Source of the DNA: Bacteroidales bacterium
Lineage (GTDB): Bacteria > Bacteroidota > Bacteroidia > Bacteroidales > UBA932
DNA length: 64,000 bases
Reading direction: 5' to 3'
NCBI GenBank assembly: GCA_017546125.1
Contig: JAFYXO010000019.1
Span: forward strand, 1 to 64,000
Shown: piece by piece, positions 35,659 through 46,379 of the stretch
Layout of the letters: each line of letters starts with the position of its first letter
Numbering within the stretch: the first letter of the stretch is position 1
The notes under the pieces: model-generated
Database searches by the model: none
Told to the model about the DNA's origin: nothing
Seen by the model: the letters and a program-made list of their open reading frames with translations, nothing else
Position numbers and translations under genes: made by a program

Positions 35659-38600
35659 ATGGCATCATTTAACAAATTACTACAAAAGCTGTTCGGATCG
35701 AAGGCGGAGAGAGATATGAAGCAGATAAGACCTATCCTGGATAAGGTCCTTGCTTCATATAGTCGTATTGATACCCTTTCAAATGATGAGTTGAGGGCTG
35801 AATCAGAGAAATTAAAGAAAATTATAGCAGATAGAATTGCTAAGGACGAGACCAGAAAACATGAGTTGAGGGCTCAGCTTGAGGATGTGGATATCGCTCC
35901 TGAGAAGAAGGAGGCTTTGGCTACTGAGGTGGACAAGCTTACCAAGAAGATCGATGAGGAGATTGAGGTGGTTCTCAATGAGATTCTTCCCGATGCATTC
36001 GCTATCGTGAAATCTACAGCAAGAAGATTCAAAGAGAATAGTGAGATCAGAGTTACTGCTTCTGATTTCGATAGAGATTTGAGTACGTCACACGATTTCG
36101 TTACTATCGAAGGGGATGTGGCTGTATGGAAAAACACTTGGATGGCGGGTGGTAACCCTATAGTATGGGATATGGTCCACTACGATGTTCAGCTGATCGG
36201 TGGTATCGTCCTTCATCAGGGTAAGATCTCTGAGATGGCTACCGGTGAGGGTAAGACCCTTGTGGCTACACTACCAGTGTTCCTTAATGCTTTGGCCGGC
36301 AAAGGTGTTCACGTGGTGACTGTGAACGACTACTTGTCAAAACGTGACTCTGAGTGGATGGGACCTCTTTATATGTTCCATGGTTTGAGTGTGGACTGTA
36401 TCGACAAGCATCAGCCCAATTCAGAGGCCCGCAAAAAAGCATACCGTTCAAATATTACATTCGGTACCAACAATGAGTTCGGTTTCGACTATTTGAGGGA
36501 TAATATGGCACTTGATCCTCAGGATCTTGTACAGAAGAAACATCACTATGCTATCGTCGATGAGGTGGACTCTGTGTTGATCGACGATGCGAGAACTCCA
36601 CTTATCATCTCAGGTCCTGTGCCTAAAGGTGATGACCAGCAGTTCATGAACTACAAACCTTATGTGGAGAGGGTTTACAATGCCCAGAAACAGTTGGTGG
36701 GCAAACTTTTGGTTGAGGCTAAGAAACTTTTGGCTGAGGGTAATGAAGTAGAGGGTGGAAAACTTCTTCTCCGTGCCCACAAAGGTCTTCCAAAATACAA
36801 TCCGCTTATCAAGTTCCTTTCAGAGCCCGGAATCAAGCAGACTCTTCAGAAGGTGGAGAATTTCTATATGCAGGACAATAACAAACAGATGCACATCATC
36901 ACAGATGAGCTCTATTTTGTTATAGAAGAGCAACATAAGAGCGTGGAGATGACCGATAAGGGTAATGACCTGATCACATCGACACTTGATGACAACAAAT
37001 TCTTCATACTCCCTGATATCGGTACAGAGATATCTGAACTTGAGAAAATCGACATGACCCCTGAGGAGAAGCAGATCAAGAAGGATCAGCTTCTGGCTGA
37101 ATATGCCCTCAAATCTGAAAGGGTGCACACTGTGAACCAGCTTCTCAAAGCGTACGCCATGTTCGAGAAAGATGTGGAGTATGTGGTGATGGACAACAAG
37201 ATCAAGATCGTAGACGAGCAGACAGGACGTATCCTCGAGGGTAGAAGGTATTCAGATGGCCTTCACCAGGCAATAGAGGCTAAAGAGAATGTGAAGGTGG
37301 AGGCAGCTACACAGACATTTGCTACCATCACCCTTCAGAACTACTTCAGAATGTATCACAAGCTTGCCGGTATGACAGGTACAGCGGAGACTGAAGCAGG
37401 CGAGTTCTGGTCTATCTATAAGCTTGATGTGGTGGTGATCCCTACCAACAGACCTATCGCCCGTCATGACGAGGAGGACAATATCTATAAGACCAAGAAA
37501 GAGAAATATAATGCTGTGATCCAGCAGATCGTGGAGCTTACATCGAAAGGGAGACCTGTCCTTGTGGGTACCACCTCAGTGGAGATTTCAGAGCTGTTGA
37601 GCCGTATGCTCAAGCTTCGCGGCATCAAACACAATGTGTTGAATGCGAAGCAGCATGCGCGCGAGGCTGAGATCGTCCTCAATGCCGGTCAGCCGGGTAC
37701 AGTGACCATCGCTACAAATATGGCGGGTCGTGGTACCGACATCAAGTTGGGACCTGGTGTGAAAGAGGCTGGTGGTCTTGCGATTATCGGTACAGAGAGA
37801 CACGACAGTCGCCGTGTCGACAGACAGCTTCGTGGTCGTGCCGGTCGTCAGGGTGACCCAGGTTCATCTACATTCTATGTCTCTCTTGAAGACGATCTGA
37901 TGCGTATTTTCGGATCTGACCGTATCGCATCGATTGTAGACAAGATGGGTCTTCAGGAGGGCGAGGTTCTTCAGCACCCTATGCTCTCTAGCTCTATTGA
38001 GAGGGCTCAGAAGAAGGTGGAGGAGAACAACTTCGGTACACGTAAACGCCTTTTGGAGTATGACGATGTGATGAACTCTCAGAGGGAGGTTATCTACAGC
38101 AAGCGTCGCAATGCCCTTTATGGCGAGAGAATCGATGTGGACATCCTCAATATGATGAGCGACTATTGCGAAATCATGGCTGAGATGGCCAAGGAGATGG
38201 ATTACGAATCGTTCTCAATGGAGGTTATCAAGAACCTGTCGGTAGATCCTGCTATGGATGAGAAGTTCTTCAATGAGGCGTCTGCTGAGAAAATTTACGA
38301 GGCTCTATATGATAAGGTAAGGTCTGAGTATACCAGAAGGTCAGAACTTATGGTCAAACAGGCTTGGCCAATCATCGAACGCATATATCAGACCCAGGGT
38401 GCCCGCTTTGAGAACGTGGTGGTCCCTGTAGGTGACGGCACCAAGATCATGCAGGTTCTTTTGAACCTCAAGAAGGCTTACGAGAGCAATGGTAAGGAGC
38501 TTATCCGTGCTGTGAACAAGACAGTAACCCTTATCAATATCGATGAGTACTGGAAGGAGCACTTGCGTGAAATGGATGAGCTCAAGCAATCTGTACAGAA

Positions 38601-38943
38601 TGCTACATACGAGCAGAAAGATCCGCTCCTTATCTATAAGTTTGAGAGCTTCAACCTATTCAAGAAGGTTCTTGAAAATATCACAAAAGACACCCTTTCA
38701 TATCTCCTTAGAGCCCATATTGCCCTAAGGCAGAATACAGAGGAGGCTTCTCTTGATGAGGGTCGTCAGAAGAAAGCAGACCTTTCTGCAATGCGCGCTT
38801 CGCGCAATGAGATGACCTCAAATCTTGGAGGTGAGGCTAAGAGCAATGCCCCTGTAAGGGTAGAGAAAAGAGTTGGTAGAAACGACCCATGTCCTTGCGG
38901 ATCGGGTAAAAAATATAAAAACTGTCATGGAAAAGAAGTATAA
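35659..38943 (+). CDS. secA: Preprotein translocase ATPase SecA
   Basis: 1094 aa, longer than E. coli SecA (901) because of insertions in the first nucleotide-binding domain region (about 300-480), usual in Bacteroidota. It has Walker [10 protein letters not shown], the [17 protein letters not shown] Walker B region, the PPXD domain, NBD2 with [12 protein letters not shown] and the [13 protein letters not shown] motif, and helical scaffold. A C-terminal zinc/SecB-ribosome tail ends [17 protein letters not shown]. It drives protein export through SecYEG. Its last 17 bp overlap lpdA. Confidence 0.98.
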   Translation: MASFNKLLQKLFGSKAERDMKQIRPILDKVLASYSRIDTLSNDELRAESEKLKKIIADRIAKDETRKHELRAQLEDVDIAPEKKEALATEVDKLTKKIDEEIEVVLNEILPDAFAIVKSTARRFKENSEIRVTASDFDRDLSTSHDFVTIEGDVAVWKNTWMAGGNPIVWDMVHYDVQLIGGIVLHQGKISEMATGEGKTLVATLPVFLNALAGKGVHVVTVNDYLSKRDSEWMGPLYMFHGLSVDCIDKHQPNSEARKKAYRSNITFGTNNEFGFDYLRDNMALDPQDLVQKKHHYAIVDEVDSVLIDDARTPLIISGPVPKGDDQQFMNYKPYVERVYNAQKQLVGKLLVEAKKLLAEGNEVEGGKLLLRAHKGLPKYNPLIKFLSEPGIKQTLQKVENFYMQDNNKQMHIITDELYFVIEEQHKSVEMTDKGNDLITSTLDDNKFFILPDIGTEISELEKIDMTPEEKQIKKDQLLAEYALKSERVHTVNQLLKAYAMFEKDVEYVVMDNKIKIVDEQTGRILEGRRYSDGLHQAIEAKENVKVEAATQTFATITLQNYFRMYHKLAGMTGTAETEAGEFWSIYKLDVVVIPTNRPIARHDEEDNIYKTKKEKYNAVIQQIVELTSKGRPVLVGTTSVEISELLSRMLKLRGIKHNVLNAKQHAREAEIVLNAGQPGTVTIATNMAGRGTDIKLGPGVKEAGGLAIIGTERHDSRRVDRQLRGRAGRQGDPGSSTFYVSLEDDLMRIFGSDRIASIVDKMGLQEGEVLQHPMLSSSIERAQKKVEENNFGTRKRLLEYDDVMNSQREVIYSKRRNALYGERIDVDILNMMSDYCEIMAEMAKEMDYESFSMEVIKNLSVDPAMDEKFFNEASAEKIYEALYDKVRSEYTRRSELMVKQAWPIIERIYQTQGARFENVVVPVGDGTKIMQVLLNLKKAYESNGKELIRAVNKTVTLINIDEYWKEHLREMDELKQSVQNATYEQKDPLLIYKFESFNLFKKVLENITKDTLSYLLRAHIALRQNTEEASLDEGRQKKADLSAMRASRNEMTSNLGGEAKSNAPVRVEKRVGRNDPCPCGSGKKYKNCHGKEV

Positions 38944-40324
38944 TGTAATAGTAATCGGTTCAGGCCCTGGTGGCTATGTTGCAGCCATTAAAGCTGCCCA
39001 ATTGGGATTTGAAACAGCTGTAGTAGAGCGTGCAAATTTGGGTGGTATCTGTCTTAACTGGGGTTGTATCCCTACCAAAGCTTTGTTGAAGAGTGCCCAG
39101 GCATTGCATTATGCTCAAAATTCAGAGAGTTATGGTTTCAGCGTAAATGGGGAGATCTCTGTCGATATCGCCAAAGTGGTGGAGAGGAGTAGAGGTGTCT
39201 CTGCGCAGATGTCAAAAGGTGTGGAGTACCTTCTTAAGAAGAATAAGGTGACCGTTATCCAGGGTGAGGGCTCTGTTAGAGCTGGTAAAGTGGTGGCTGT
39301 AAATACCCCTGAGGGTGTCGTGGAGTATGGTGCAGACCATATCATCCTTGCTACCGGTGCAAGACCAAATTCTCTCCCTTTTGCACCTATCGATGGTGAG
39401 AAGATCATCTCATATTTCCAGGCATTGGTTCCTGAGAAGTTGCCTAAGAGCATGGCGATTATCGGTTCAGGAGCTATCGGAAGCGAATTCGCATTTTTCT
39501 ATAAGAGCATGGGTGTAGAGCAAGTTCACCTTATCGAGTATGTGGACCGTATCGTTCCACTTGAGGATGATGAGGTGTCTGCACAGCTAAGCCGCTCTTT
39601 CAGAAAGATGGGTATCAAGGTTATGGTCTCTGCACAAGTGAAAGGTGTGGATACTACCGGTGAGCTTTGTAAGGTGACTGTCGAGACCAAGAAAGGTGTT
39701 GAGGTTATTGAGGCTGAGCTGGTACTTTCTGCTGCAGGTGTGGTTCCAAATACCGAACATTTGGGTCTTGAGGAGCTTGGCGTACAGATGAATAGAGGTA
39801 AAGTGATCGTGGACGAGCACTACAGGACAAACGTAGAGGGTATTTACGCTATCGGTGACATTATCCCTACCCCTGCACTTGCCCACATGGCTTCTGCTGA
39901 GGCTATCCACTGCGTAGAGCATATTGCAGGTATTGATTCACCTCTAATCAACTATGGCAATATCCCGGGATGTACCTATACATCTCCTGAGATTGCATCA
40001 GTGGGTATGACTGAGAGGGCTGTTAAAGAGAAAGGTATAGAATATAAGGTGGGCAAGTTCCCATTTACAGCATCGGGTAAAGCTGCTGCTGCAGGCGAGA
40101 GGGACGGTTTCATCAAACTTATCGTGGATGCCAATACTGATGAGGTTTTGGGTGCCCATATGGTAGGTGCAAATGTGACTGAGATGATTGCCGGCATAGT
40201 TGTGGCACGCAATATGGGTGCGAAGGCTGCTGATATTATCCATTCAGTACACCCTCACCCGACTATGAGTGAAGCTATCATGGAGGCTGCTGAGGCTTCT
40301 ACAGGTCATGCAATACATATTTAA
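38927..40324 (+). CDS. lpdA: Dihydrolipoyl dehydrogenase
   Basis: E3 flavoprotein (465 aa from ATG 38927) that reoxidises lipoamide in 2-oxoacid dehydrogenase or glycine cleavage complexes. It has the FAD-binding [10 protein letters not shown] (residues 11-20), the redox disulfide [12 protein letters not shown] (Cys42, Cys47), NAD-binding [16 protein letters not shown], and the C-terminal active-site HPHPTMSE (His-Pro-His with Glu). The start inside secA (17-bp overlap) is chosen because the Rossmann fold begins there; an earlier in-frame start would lie fully within the SecA zinc tail. Confidence 0.96.
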   Translation: MEKKYNVIVIGSGPGGYVAAIKAAQLGFETAVVERANLGGICLNWGCIPTKALLKSAQALHYAQNSESYGFSVNGEISVDIAKVVERSRGVSAQMSKGVEYLLKKNKVTVIQGEGSVRAGKVVAVNTPEGVVEYGADHIILATGARPNSLPFAPIDGEKIISYFQALVPEKLPKSMAIIGSGAIGSEFAFFYKSMGVEQVHLIEYVDRIVPLEDDEVSAQLSRSFRKMGIKVMVSAQVKGVDTTGELCKVTVETKKGVEVIEAELVLSAAGVVPNTEHLGLEELGVQMNRGKVIVDEHYRTNVEGIYAIGDIIPTPALAHMASAEAIHCVEHIAGIDSPLINYGNIPGCTYTSPEIASVGMTERAVKEKGIEYKVGKFPFTASGKAAAAGERDGFIKLIVDANTDEVLGAHMVGANVTEMIAGIVVARNMGAKAADIIHSVHPHPTMSEAIMEAAEASTGHAIHI

Positions 40325-40335
40325 AACTATATACT

Positions 40336-40755
40336 ATGAGTAAAGACGTAAGCGTACAACAGGTCAATGACATTTGTCGTATATCACATTCGACAACTTT
40401 GTCAGGAGAGATGGTGTCAGCATCTGACATCAGAATCGATGGCAAGTTTACAGGTAAACTCTATACCAAGGGTAAATTGGTGATAGGTGAAAGGGCATTG
40501 ATCGAAGGTGTAGTGGTTTGTAACAGTGCAGACATTTGGGGCGAGATGAAGGGTGAAATCTTTGTGGAGAGCGCACTGTCACTTAAAGCCAAATCTGTAT
40601 ACACCGGTGCTGTGAAATCTTCTAAAGTGGGTATAGAGATGGGTGCCATTTTCAATGGTACTTGCAACATCATTACAGGAGAGGAGTTCAAGAAACATGC
40701 TACTGAGCACTTTCCTGCACAAAATGTAAAACCTGCAGAGGTTAAGAAAAACTAG
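40336..40755 (+). CDS. Bactofilin-family cytoskeletal protein
   Basis: 139 aa, polymer-forming bactofilin (DUF583). The central right-handed beta-helix (about 15-115) shows the regular short-strand pattern with Gly turns: DIRIDGKFTGKLYTKGKLVIGE, ALIEGVVVCNSADIWGEMKGE (landmarks only). Short polar tails flank it. It probably forms membrane-associated filaments affecting cell shape or peptidoglycan work. It starts 12 nt after lpdA, and its end overlaps the convergent RluA gene by 4 bp. Confidence 0.9.
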   Translation: MSKDVSVQQVNDICRISHSTTLSGEMVSASDIRIDGKFTGKLYTKGKLVIGERALIEGVVVCNSADIWGEMKGEIFVESALSLKAKSVYTGAVKSSKVGIEMGAIFNGTCNIITGEEFKKHATEHFPAQNVKPAEVKKN

Positions 40756-41414
40756 AAGATGTGAAATCTGCCCGGAAGTGGGGTGCGGAGTTTGACAGGT
40801 TCGCCACTGACGGGATGTGTAAATGTAAGTCTATCGGCGTGGAGAGCAAGACGACCTATCGGATTGCTTTTCGCGCCGTACTTTTTGTCCCCTGCGATGG
40901 GGTGTCCGATAGATGAGAGCTGGACTCTGATCTGATTTTTTCTCCCTGTGAGGATGTTGATTTTTAGTAGGGAGTACCCCTGGCCAAATTTGGTTACCTT
41001 GTACTTGGTGATGGCGAGTTTTCCCTGGTCCGAGTGTGACTGGTATACCACCATTGCCCTGTTCTCTGAGATGAAGCTGCGAAGCTCATCCTCAGGTTTG
41101 TCGGGAAGACCCTCCACTATTGCCATATAACCCCTCTCTGTGACCATTTCGCTCCATCTTGACTGCAGAGCCTCCTGTACCTCCCTTGTCTTGGCGAAGA
41201 GCAATATGCCGGAGGTGTCCCTGTCGAGACGGTGAAGGACGAAGAGCTGGGATCTTTTATTGCCGTAGGCGAGATGATCTTTCACCAGACGGTAGGCTGT
41301 GACATCCCTCTCCCGGTCTGTCGCTACGGAGAGGAGACCTGAAGGTTTGTTGATCGCTATGATGTAGTTGTCCTCGTAGAGAATTTTAATCTCTACCGGA
41401 TGGTGATGTCTCAT
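40752..41414 (-). CDS. RluA family RNA pseudouridine synthase
   Basis: 220 aa, catalytic domain only (no S4 RNA-binding domain). The catalytic Asp64 lies in HRLDRDTSG. Further motifs are INKPSGLLSV, GRKNQIRVQL and GDKKYGA, ending HADRLTFTHP. It is closest in layout to RluA/TruC-type enzymes modifying rRNA or tRNA; the target base cannot be read from sequence. Its start overlaps the GT2 stop by 4 bp, indicating translational coupling. Confidence 0.92.
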   Translation of the reverse strand: MRHHHPVEIKILYEDNYIIAINKPSGLLSVATDRERDVTAYRLVKDHLAYGNKRSQLFVLHRLDRDTSGILLFAKTREVQEALQSRWSEMVTERGYMAIVEGLPDKPEDELRSFISENRAMVVYQSHSDQGKLAITKYKVTKFGQGYSLLKINILTGRKNQIRVQLSSIGHPIAGDKKYGAKSNPIGRLALHADRLTFTHPVSGEPVKLRTPLPGRFHIF

Positions 41415-42373
41415 CGGATGGTCTTGTTGATGTTGTACTCGTTGCGGTTCTGGCTATTGCGTGAGATAAGCTCTCCGAGGAATCCGGCCATGAACAGCAG
41501 TGTGCCGATAACGACAGCCACAAGTGCCAGATAGAAGAGAGGCTGGTCAGTTACAGGTCTGAATTTCAGACCGTGTGCCTGAGATATAAGCTTGTCTGCA
41601 ATGATCCATACTGTGATAAAACCACCTGTGAGGAACGATATGATCCCGAGAAGTCCGAAGATGTGCATAGGCTTCTTTCCGAATTTCGACAGGAAATAGA
41701 TGGTCATCAGGTCGAGCACCCCATTGAAGAAGCGGTCGATACCGAATTTGCTCTTGCCGAATTTGCGTTTCTGGTGGTGGACCACCTTCTCGCCGATCTT
41801 GCCATAACCTGCATTCTTGGCGAGGTAAGGGATATATCTGTGCATATCGCCATACACCTCTACAGCTTTTACCACCTCATTCTTGTACGCCTTGAGGCCG
41901 CAGTTCATGTCGTGAAGTTTGATGCCTGTCACCTTGCGGGCTGTATAGTTGTAGAGTTTTGACGGGATATTTTTTGTAAAAGTGTTGTCGTGACGTTTTT
42001 TCTTCCAGCCGGATACGAGGTCGTAATCCTCCTCCATAATCATTCTGTACAATTCAGGGATCTCTTCAGGGTCATCCTGCAAGTCTGCATCCATGGTTAC
42101 CACCACGTCACCTTGGGCAGCCTTGAAACCCTCAAACAGGGCAGCAGATTTGCCATAATTGCGGCGGAAACTGATTGCACGTATGTGCTCGTCCTCCTTG
42201 GCAAGGGTCTCTATCTCTTTCCAGGAGCCGTCTGTGCTTCCGTCATTGATCATAATTATCTCATACTCCTTATCCTTGAGATACGATTCTGAGATAGCCT
42301 TGCGGATCCATTCGATAAGTTCTCGAAGGGACTCCTCCTCATTGTAAAGTGATATAACGATAGATAGATCCAT
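41411..42373 (-). CDS. Family 2 glycosyltransferase, DPM/ArnC-like
   Basis: 320 aa. The GT-A domain (1-220) has the nucleotide-binding start SIVISLYNEEESL, the DXD-like MDADLQDDPEEI, and the acceptor-site region DMNCGLKAY. Two C-terminal membrane helices (about 235-260 and 270-300) anchor it. Members transfer a sugar to polyprenyl phosphate on the cytoplasmic face for envelope glycans. It is in the middle of an overlapping trio DUF4199-GT2-RluA. Confidence 0.92.
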   Translation of the reverse strand: MDLSIVISLYNEEESLRELIEWIRKAISESYLKDKEYEIIMINDGSTDGSWKEIETLAKEDEHIRAISFRRNYGKSAALFEGFKAAQGDVVVTMDADLQDDPEEIPELYRMIMEEDYDLVSGWKKKRHDNTFTKNIPSKLYNYTARKVTGIKLHDMNCGLKAYKNEVVKAVEVYGDMHRYIPYLAKNAGYGKIGEKVVHHQKRKFGKSKFGIDRFFNGVLDLMTIYFLSKFGKKPMHIFGLLGIISFLTGGFITVWIIADKLISQAHGLKFRPVTDQPLFYLALVAVVIGTLLFMAGFLGELISRNSQNRNEYNINKTIR

Positions 42374-42900
42374 TATTCTTCAGTATTGGTCTCTTCTTCA
42401 GAGAAAAGTGATGACTTGGTGCTGCTGGCCAAAATGGCTGGGAAAATAAGGCCGAAGATGATACAGTCAAAAAAGATTGAGAAGATAATCACCTTAGGCA
42501 TGATGGTGGATAGTGTCTGGTAGTCAAAAATCATACCTCCTGCAGCACCCATGCTCTCCTGTGTAGTCAGGAATGTCTCGATAAGGATTTCGATAGTCTC
42601 CGGACGGATCAACGTGTAGTCGATGTAGGAGTATGTGGTACATATGACAGATGACAGAAGGCACACCTTGAAGCCGAACTTGAACGACTCGCCGTAGCTT
42701 ACAGAGACTTCGCTCATCTTTGTGTACTGGGTCATGAAGTATTTCAAAAGGTATATGATCGCTACAAACTTGGCGAGAGAGATAATGGTTCCCAGCCAGC
42801 CTGGAGGGTCAAACATTCCGATAAGGGATACCACTATAGTTACCAGTGAGAGAATCAGTCCGTATTTGGCGGCCAAAGACCATTTCATTTTATTTTCCAT
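42373..42900 (-). CDS. DUF4199 membrane protein
   Basis: 175 aa with four membrane segments (about 10-30, 35-52, 70-90, 130-158). It matches the uncharacterised DUF4199 family found next to glycosyltransferase genes in Bacteroidota. The stop codon overlaps the GT2 start by one base, so it is translated together with the glycosyltransferase and may assist it at the membrane. Confidence 0.82.
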   Translation of the reverse strand: MENKMKWSLAAKYGLILSLVTIVVSLIGMFDPPGWLGTIISLAKFVAIIYLLKYFMTQYTKMSEVSVSYGESFKFGFKVCLLSSVICTTYSYIDYTLIRPETIEILIETFLTTQESMGAAGGMIFDYQTLSTIMPKVIIFSIFFDCIIFGLIFPAILASSTKSSLFSEEETNTEE

Positions 42901-43552
42901 AGTTATCTGTTGTATTTAACCCGACAAAGATACTATTTTATTTGTATTTGTGCAGCACTTCTGTGCATACCTGTCCCATACGGGGTGCTTCGGGCTGGGA
43001 AAGGGGCGATTTCCGCGATGTTCGGTCACAGGAGAGCGGCTACGGAACCTATTACTAAGCAGCCTGTGAGGACTGTGTGGAATATTGACCTATTTTTGTC
43101 ACAGTGGGAGTTAAACAGGGGCTTTTGGTCTGTTTTTTTGTATCACTGTGATGGATTTTAGGAGTTTTCTGTCACAGTGGTAACTTATTGGAGGTAATCC
43201 CCCTGATGAAACTTCGTGATTGGTGGTGAAATTCGAAGGCCACATGGAAAACTTGTAGAGTGGTGTCATTGGCATATGGTGTGGCTTCTGCAGGCTGTTC
43301 GTGGGTAGAAGCCACTGTATATGCTCGCACGGGTTGATTTAAAGGGTACAGATGTGGCTTCTGATTTGCAGGAAGTACATCGGCTCATTGTGCTTTTATT
43401 ACATCATGACCATTAGTGAACACTCTGTGAGTGTTCACAGCGAGCAGCCGCGTAAGCGGTGGTGGGAGTGAGCATAGCGAACGCCTGAAGAACCGAATCT
43501 TCGAGCCGAGTTGCAGTGTGGAAATGTGAGCGAAAACAATAGCATGAGAATT
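42901..43552. other. Repeat-rich 652-bp spacer without a convincing gene
   Basis: I see no gene with a start site or a recognisable protein. The spacer holds several short repeats. TCACAGTG occurs at 43099-43106 and 43172-43179, with the palindrome ATCACTGTGAT between (43142-43152). TGTGGCTTCTG occurs at 43280-43290 and 43353-43363, with its inverse AGAAGCCAC at 43307-43315. A perfect 10-bp stem GTGAACACTC/GAGTGTTCAC lies at 43416-43438. Composition drifts to higher GC than the flanking genes. It may be the scar of a lost mobile element. Confidence 0.7.
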
Positions 43553-44149
43553 CTACATGTTAGTTTTCAGATCAAAATACATAAGCCTAGTTTGCATAGA
43601 TTCATTAGGGGCTGTGTTATAGTAATTTTTCTCCTCCTCTTCATCCGCGTACAAGTATTTGAACCCATTCCTTTTATAGAAGGCCAGTACTGATTCCCGA
43701 TTGTATGCATCTACGATGAGGAATCTGCAGCCGGTTTTATTGTCCTTTGCACAAAACCAGTCCTTTATGAATTGAATAAGCTGTGTGCCAATATTCATAC
43801 CTCTGAACACAGTGTTCACACCTACTCTTCCTATCAATACAGCAGGGTAACTACGCCCTCTTTTAGCGTTTGGAAGTGTTCTATTAAGTCTGTTTTTTGA
43901 CGAGGAAGATAATGAGATGGTTTTTATACTATCATTAGAAATAGTGAAGAATGCAGTTATTGTATATGGCTTGGTATTAGAAACCCAGCAATATGTCTTG
44001 CCAATCATTTCATCTGCATATTTCTGCGCATCATTAATGAAAAAGTCATCTAAATCCACGTCGCCACAAGAGAAGTCCTGACAATGTTTGTAAACATCAC
44101 CGGACAACTGCACTATTGTGCAATTGTCAAAAATATCAAAGCTCTTCAT
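43553..44149 (-). CDS. GNAT family N-acetyltransferase (possible toxin)
   Basis: 198 aa. The GNAT fold spans about 30-170, with motif A LIGRVGVNTVFRGMNIG (acetyl-CoA pyrophosphate loop, Arg116-Gly117 to Gly121) and the B-motif tail FYKRNGFKYL (158-167). Layout and the YPAVLIGRVGV stretch resemble TacT/AtaT-type acetyltransferase toxins that modify aminoacyl-tRNA. It lies 10 nt after a 54-codon ORF, as expected for an antitoxin-toxin pair, but the small partner has no recognised DUF1778/RHH domain. An ordinary acetyltransferase remains possible. The gene is bordered by a repeat-rich spacer. Confidence 0.8.
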   Translation of the reverse strand: MKSFDIFDNCTIVQLSGDVYKHCQDFSCGDVDLDDFFINDAQKYADEMIGKTYCWVSNTKPYTITAFFTISNDSIKTISLSSSSKNRLNRTLPNAKRGRSYPAVLIGRVGVNTVFRGMNIGTQLIQFIKDWFCAKDNKTGCRFLIVDAYNRESVLAFYKRNGFKYLYADEEEEKNYYNTAPNESMQTRLMYFDLKTNM

Positions 44150-44159
44150 TTGAGAGATT

Positions 44160-44324
44160 TTAAAAAGTGAAGTTCTTTGATTTTTCTAAAATATTGTGGA
44201 TTTGTTCTTCCCGTTCCGGTGTGAGTTCTGGTGGAAGATTTTTGCTATTAGCATCTGCCGCAGATACGAAATCCACCGCACTTTGTCCCATTAACACATG
44301 TACCATTTTGATCGACATTGCCAT
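44160..44324 (-). CDS. Small ORF upstream of the GNAT gene (possible antitoxin)
   Basis: 54 aa from ATG 44324 (MAMSIKMVHVLMG), preceded by an A-rich leader. The open frame extends to 44384, but that would start inside the promoter palindrome. The first third is hydrophobic and the C-terminus is charged (PELTPEREEQIHNILEKS), probably helical. I do not recognise a family. Tight spacing to the GNAT gene and a shared promoter suggest one functional unit. Confidence 0.65.
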   Translation of the reverse strand: MAMSIKMVHVLMGQSAVDFVSAADANSKNLPPELTPEREEQIHNILEKSKNFTF

Positions 44325-44363
44325 AATTGTTCTTTGTTTGAGTAATAAATTGTTTGTCGGTAG

Positions 44364-44392
44364 CAAAGGTAATATTTTTTTCATTACCTTTG
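44364..44392. promoter_or_regulatory. Divergent promoter palindrome between the GNAT pair and thrS
   Basis: CAAAGGTAAT (44364-44373) and ATTACCTTTG (44383-44392) form a perfect 10-bp inverted repeat. Each arm contains a consensus TACCTTTG -7 element pointing outward, one to the small ORF/GNAT pair and one to thrS. A protein bound to the palindrome would control both directions. Confidence 0.65.
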
Positions 44393-44420
44393 TAGGTCAA
44401 AATAGAAAACAACGGCAATT

Positions 44421-46355
44421 ATGATAAATATAACATTTCCTGACGGCAGTGTCCGCAGTTACAATGAAGGGATTACCCCTTATGAGATAGCTCAGAGCAT
44501 CTCACCCCGTCTGGCAGCTGATGTTCTGGCTGCAAGTGTTGACGGTCAAGTTTATGATTTGGATCGCCCTGTAAACAAGGACGCATCTTTGAAGCTGCAC
44601 AAGTGGGAGGATCAGGAGGCCAAACAGACTTTCTGGCACTCATCTTCTCACCTTATGGCAGAGGCTCTTCAAATCCTTTATCCTGGTATTAAATTCGGTA
44701 TCGGTCCTGCTATCGAGACCGGTTTCTACTATGATGTGGATCTTGGTGACAGAACCCTTGTAGAGGCTGACCTAAAGAAGATTGAAGACAAGATGATCGA
44801 ATTGGCTCGTGAGAAACAGCCATTCGTGAGAAAAGATATTTCCAAGGCTGAGGCTATGGCCACATACACCGAGAAGGGTGACCAATACAAATGTGAGCTT
44901 ATCAACGATCTTGAAGACGGTACCATTACCTTCTATACTACCGGTAGCTTTACCGACCTTTGTAGAGGTCCTCACTTGAGAGATACCTCTGTGATCAAAG
45001 CTGTGAAACTTACCTCTATTGCAGGTGCTTACTGGAGAGGAAATGAGAAGAATAAGATGCTTACCCGTATCTACGGTGTGACATTCCCTAAGAAATCTCT
45101 TCTTGATGAGTATCTTGCCATGATTGAAGAGGCCAAGAAGCGTGACCATAGAAAGATCGGTAAGGAGATGGAGCTGTTTACATTCTCTCAGAGAGTGGGT
45201 GCAGGTCTCCCTATGTGGCTACCTAAAGGTGCTGAACTTCGCGGCAGACTTGAGGCTTTCCTTAAGAAAGTGCAGAAAGCTTATGGTTACCTTCCTGTAA
45301 TTTCTCCTCATATCGGACAGAAAGAGCTTTATGTGACTTCAGGCCACTATGCAAAATATGGTGCTGACTCATTCCAGCCAATCCATACTCCACAGGAGGG
45401 CGAAGAGTTCTTGCTCAAACCAATGAACTGTCCTCACCACTGTGAGATTTACAAATCAAAACCACGTTCTTACAAGGATCTTCCTGTACGTCTTGCAGAG
45501 TTCGGTACTGTGTACAGATACGAGCAGAGTGGTGAGCTTCACGGTTTGACACGTGTACGTGGTTTTACTCAGGATGATGCACACATCTTCTGCCGTCCTG
45601 ACCAGCTTAAAGAGGAGTTCTGCAAGGTTATTGATATCGTGCTATACATCTTCAAGACTCTTAATTTCCCTGAGTTTACTGCACAGATCTCTTTGAGGGA
45701 CAAGGTAAACAGAGAGAAATATATCGGTACTGACGAGAACTGGGAGAAGGCTGAGAACGCTATCATCGAGGCATCTGCCGAGAAAGGTTTGAATACTGTG
45801 GTTGAATATGGTGAGGCAGCTTTCTACGGACCAAAACTTGACTTTATGGTTCGCGACGCTATCGGACGCAAATGGCAGCTTGGTACTATCCAGGTGGACT
45901 ACAACCTTCCAGAGCGTTTTGAACTTGAATATATCGGTGCAGACGACAAGAAACACCGTCCTATTATGATCCACAGAGCACCATTCGGCTCAATGGAAAG
46001 ATTTGTGGCAGTGCTTATTGAGCACACCGGTGGCAAATTCCCTCTATGGCTCACTCCTGATCAGGTAGTGGTATTGCCTGTGAGTGAAAAGTATAACGAT
46101 TATGCAAAAAAAGTTTGCGAATTGCTTAATAATTACGATATTCGCGCCTCAATTGACGATCGTAACGAAACTATCGGCAAGAAGATTAGAGAGAATGAGC
46201 TCAAGAGGATTCCTTTCCTTCTCATCGTAGGTGAGAAAGAAGCGGAGTCTAACTTGGTGTCTGTAAGGCGCCAAGGCCAGGGAGATCAAGGTCAGATGAC
46301 TGTTGAGGATTTCGTTACTTTGGTAAATGAAGAGGTAAAAAAAGAACTTAACTAA
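44421..46355 (+). CDS. thrS: Threonine--tRNA ligase
   Basis: Class II aminoacyl-tRNA synthetase, 644 aa. It has the TGS domain (1-62), the editing domain with HSSSH (His73, His77) and the Cys-containing FTDLCRGPH, the catalytic domain with motif 2 [17 protein letters not shown], zinc ligands including Cys in [13 protein letters not shown], and the C-terminal anticodon-binding domain. The full complement shows an editing-competent enzyme. It heads the conserved thrS-infC-rpmI-rplT operon, here followed by lepB. Confidence 0.98.
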   Translation: MINITFPDGSVRSYNEGITPYEIAQSISPRLAADVLAASVDGQVYDLDRPVNKDASLKLHKWEDQEAKQTFWHSSSHLMAEALQILYPGIKFGIGPAIETGFYYDVDLGDRTLVEADLKKIEDKMIELAREKQPFVRKDISKAEAMATYTEKGDQYKCELINDLEDGTITFYTTGSFTDLCRGPHLRDTSVIKAVKLTSIAGAYWRGNEKNKMLTRIYGVTFPKKSLLDEYLAMIEEAKKRDHRKIGKEMELFTFSQRVGAGLPMWLPKGAELRGRLEAFLKKVQKAYGYLPVISPHIGQKELYVTSGHYAKYGADSFQPIHTPQEGEEFLLKPMNCPHHCEIYKSKPRSYKDLPVRLAEFGTVYRYEQSGELHGLTRVRGFTQDDAHIFCRPDQLKEEFCKVIDIVLYIFKTLNFPEFTAQISLRDKVNREKYIGTDENWEKAENAIIEASAEKGLNTVVEYGEAAFYGPKLDFMVRDAIGRKWQLGTIQVDYNLPERFELEYIGADDKKHRPIMIHRAPFGSMERFVAVLIEHTGGKFPLWLTPDQVVVLPVSEKYNDYAKKVCELLNNYDIRASIDDRNETIGKKIRENELKRIPFLLIVGEKEAESNLVSVRRQGQGDQGQMTVEDFVTLVNEEVKKELN

Positions 46356-46379
46356 CTTAACTAATAGGAGGACACTTAT

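Noticed and set aside
42910-43161. Small ORF in the spacer after DUF4199
   Set aside because: No ribosome site, no recognisable protein, and it runs through the TCACAGTG repeats.
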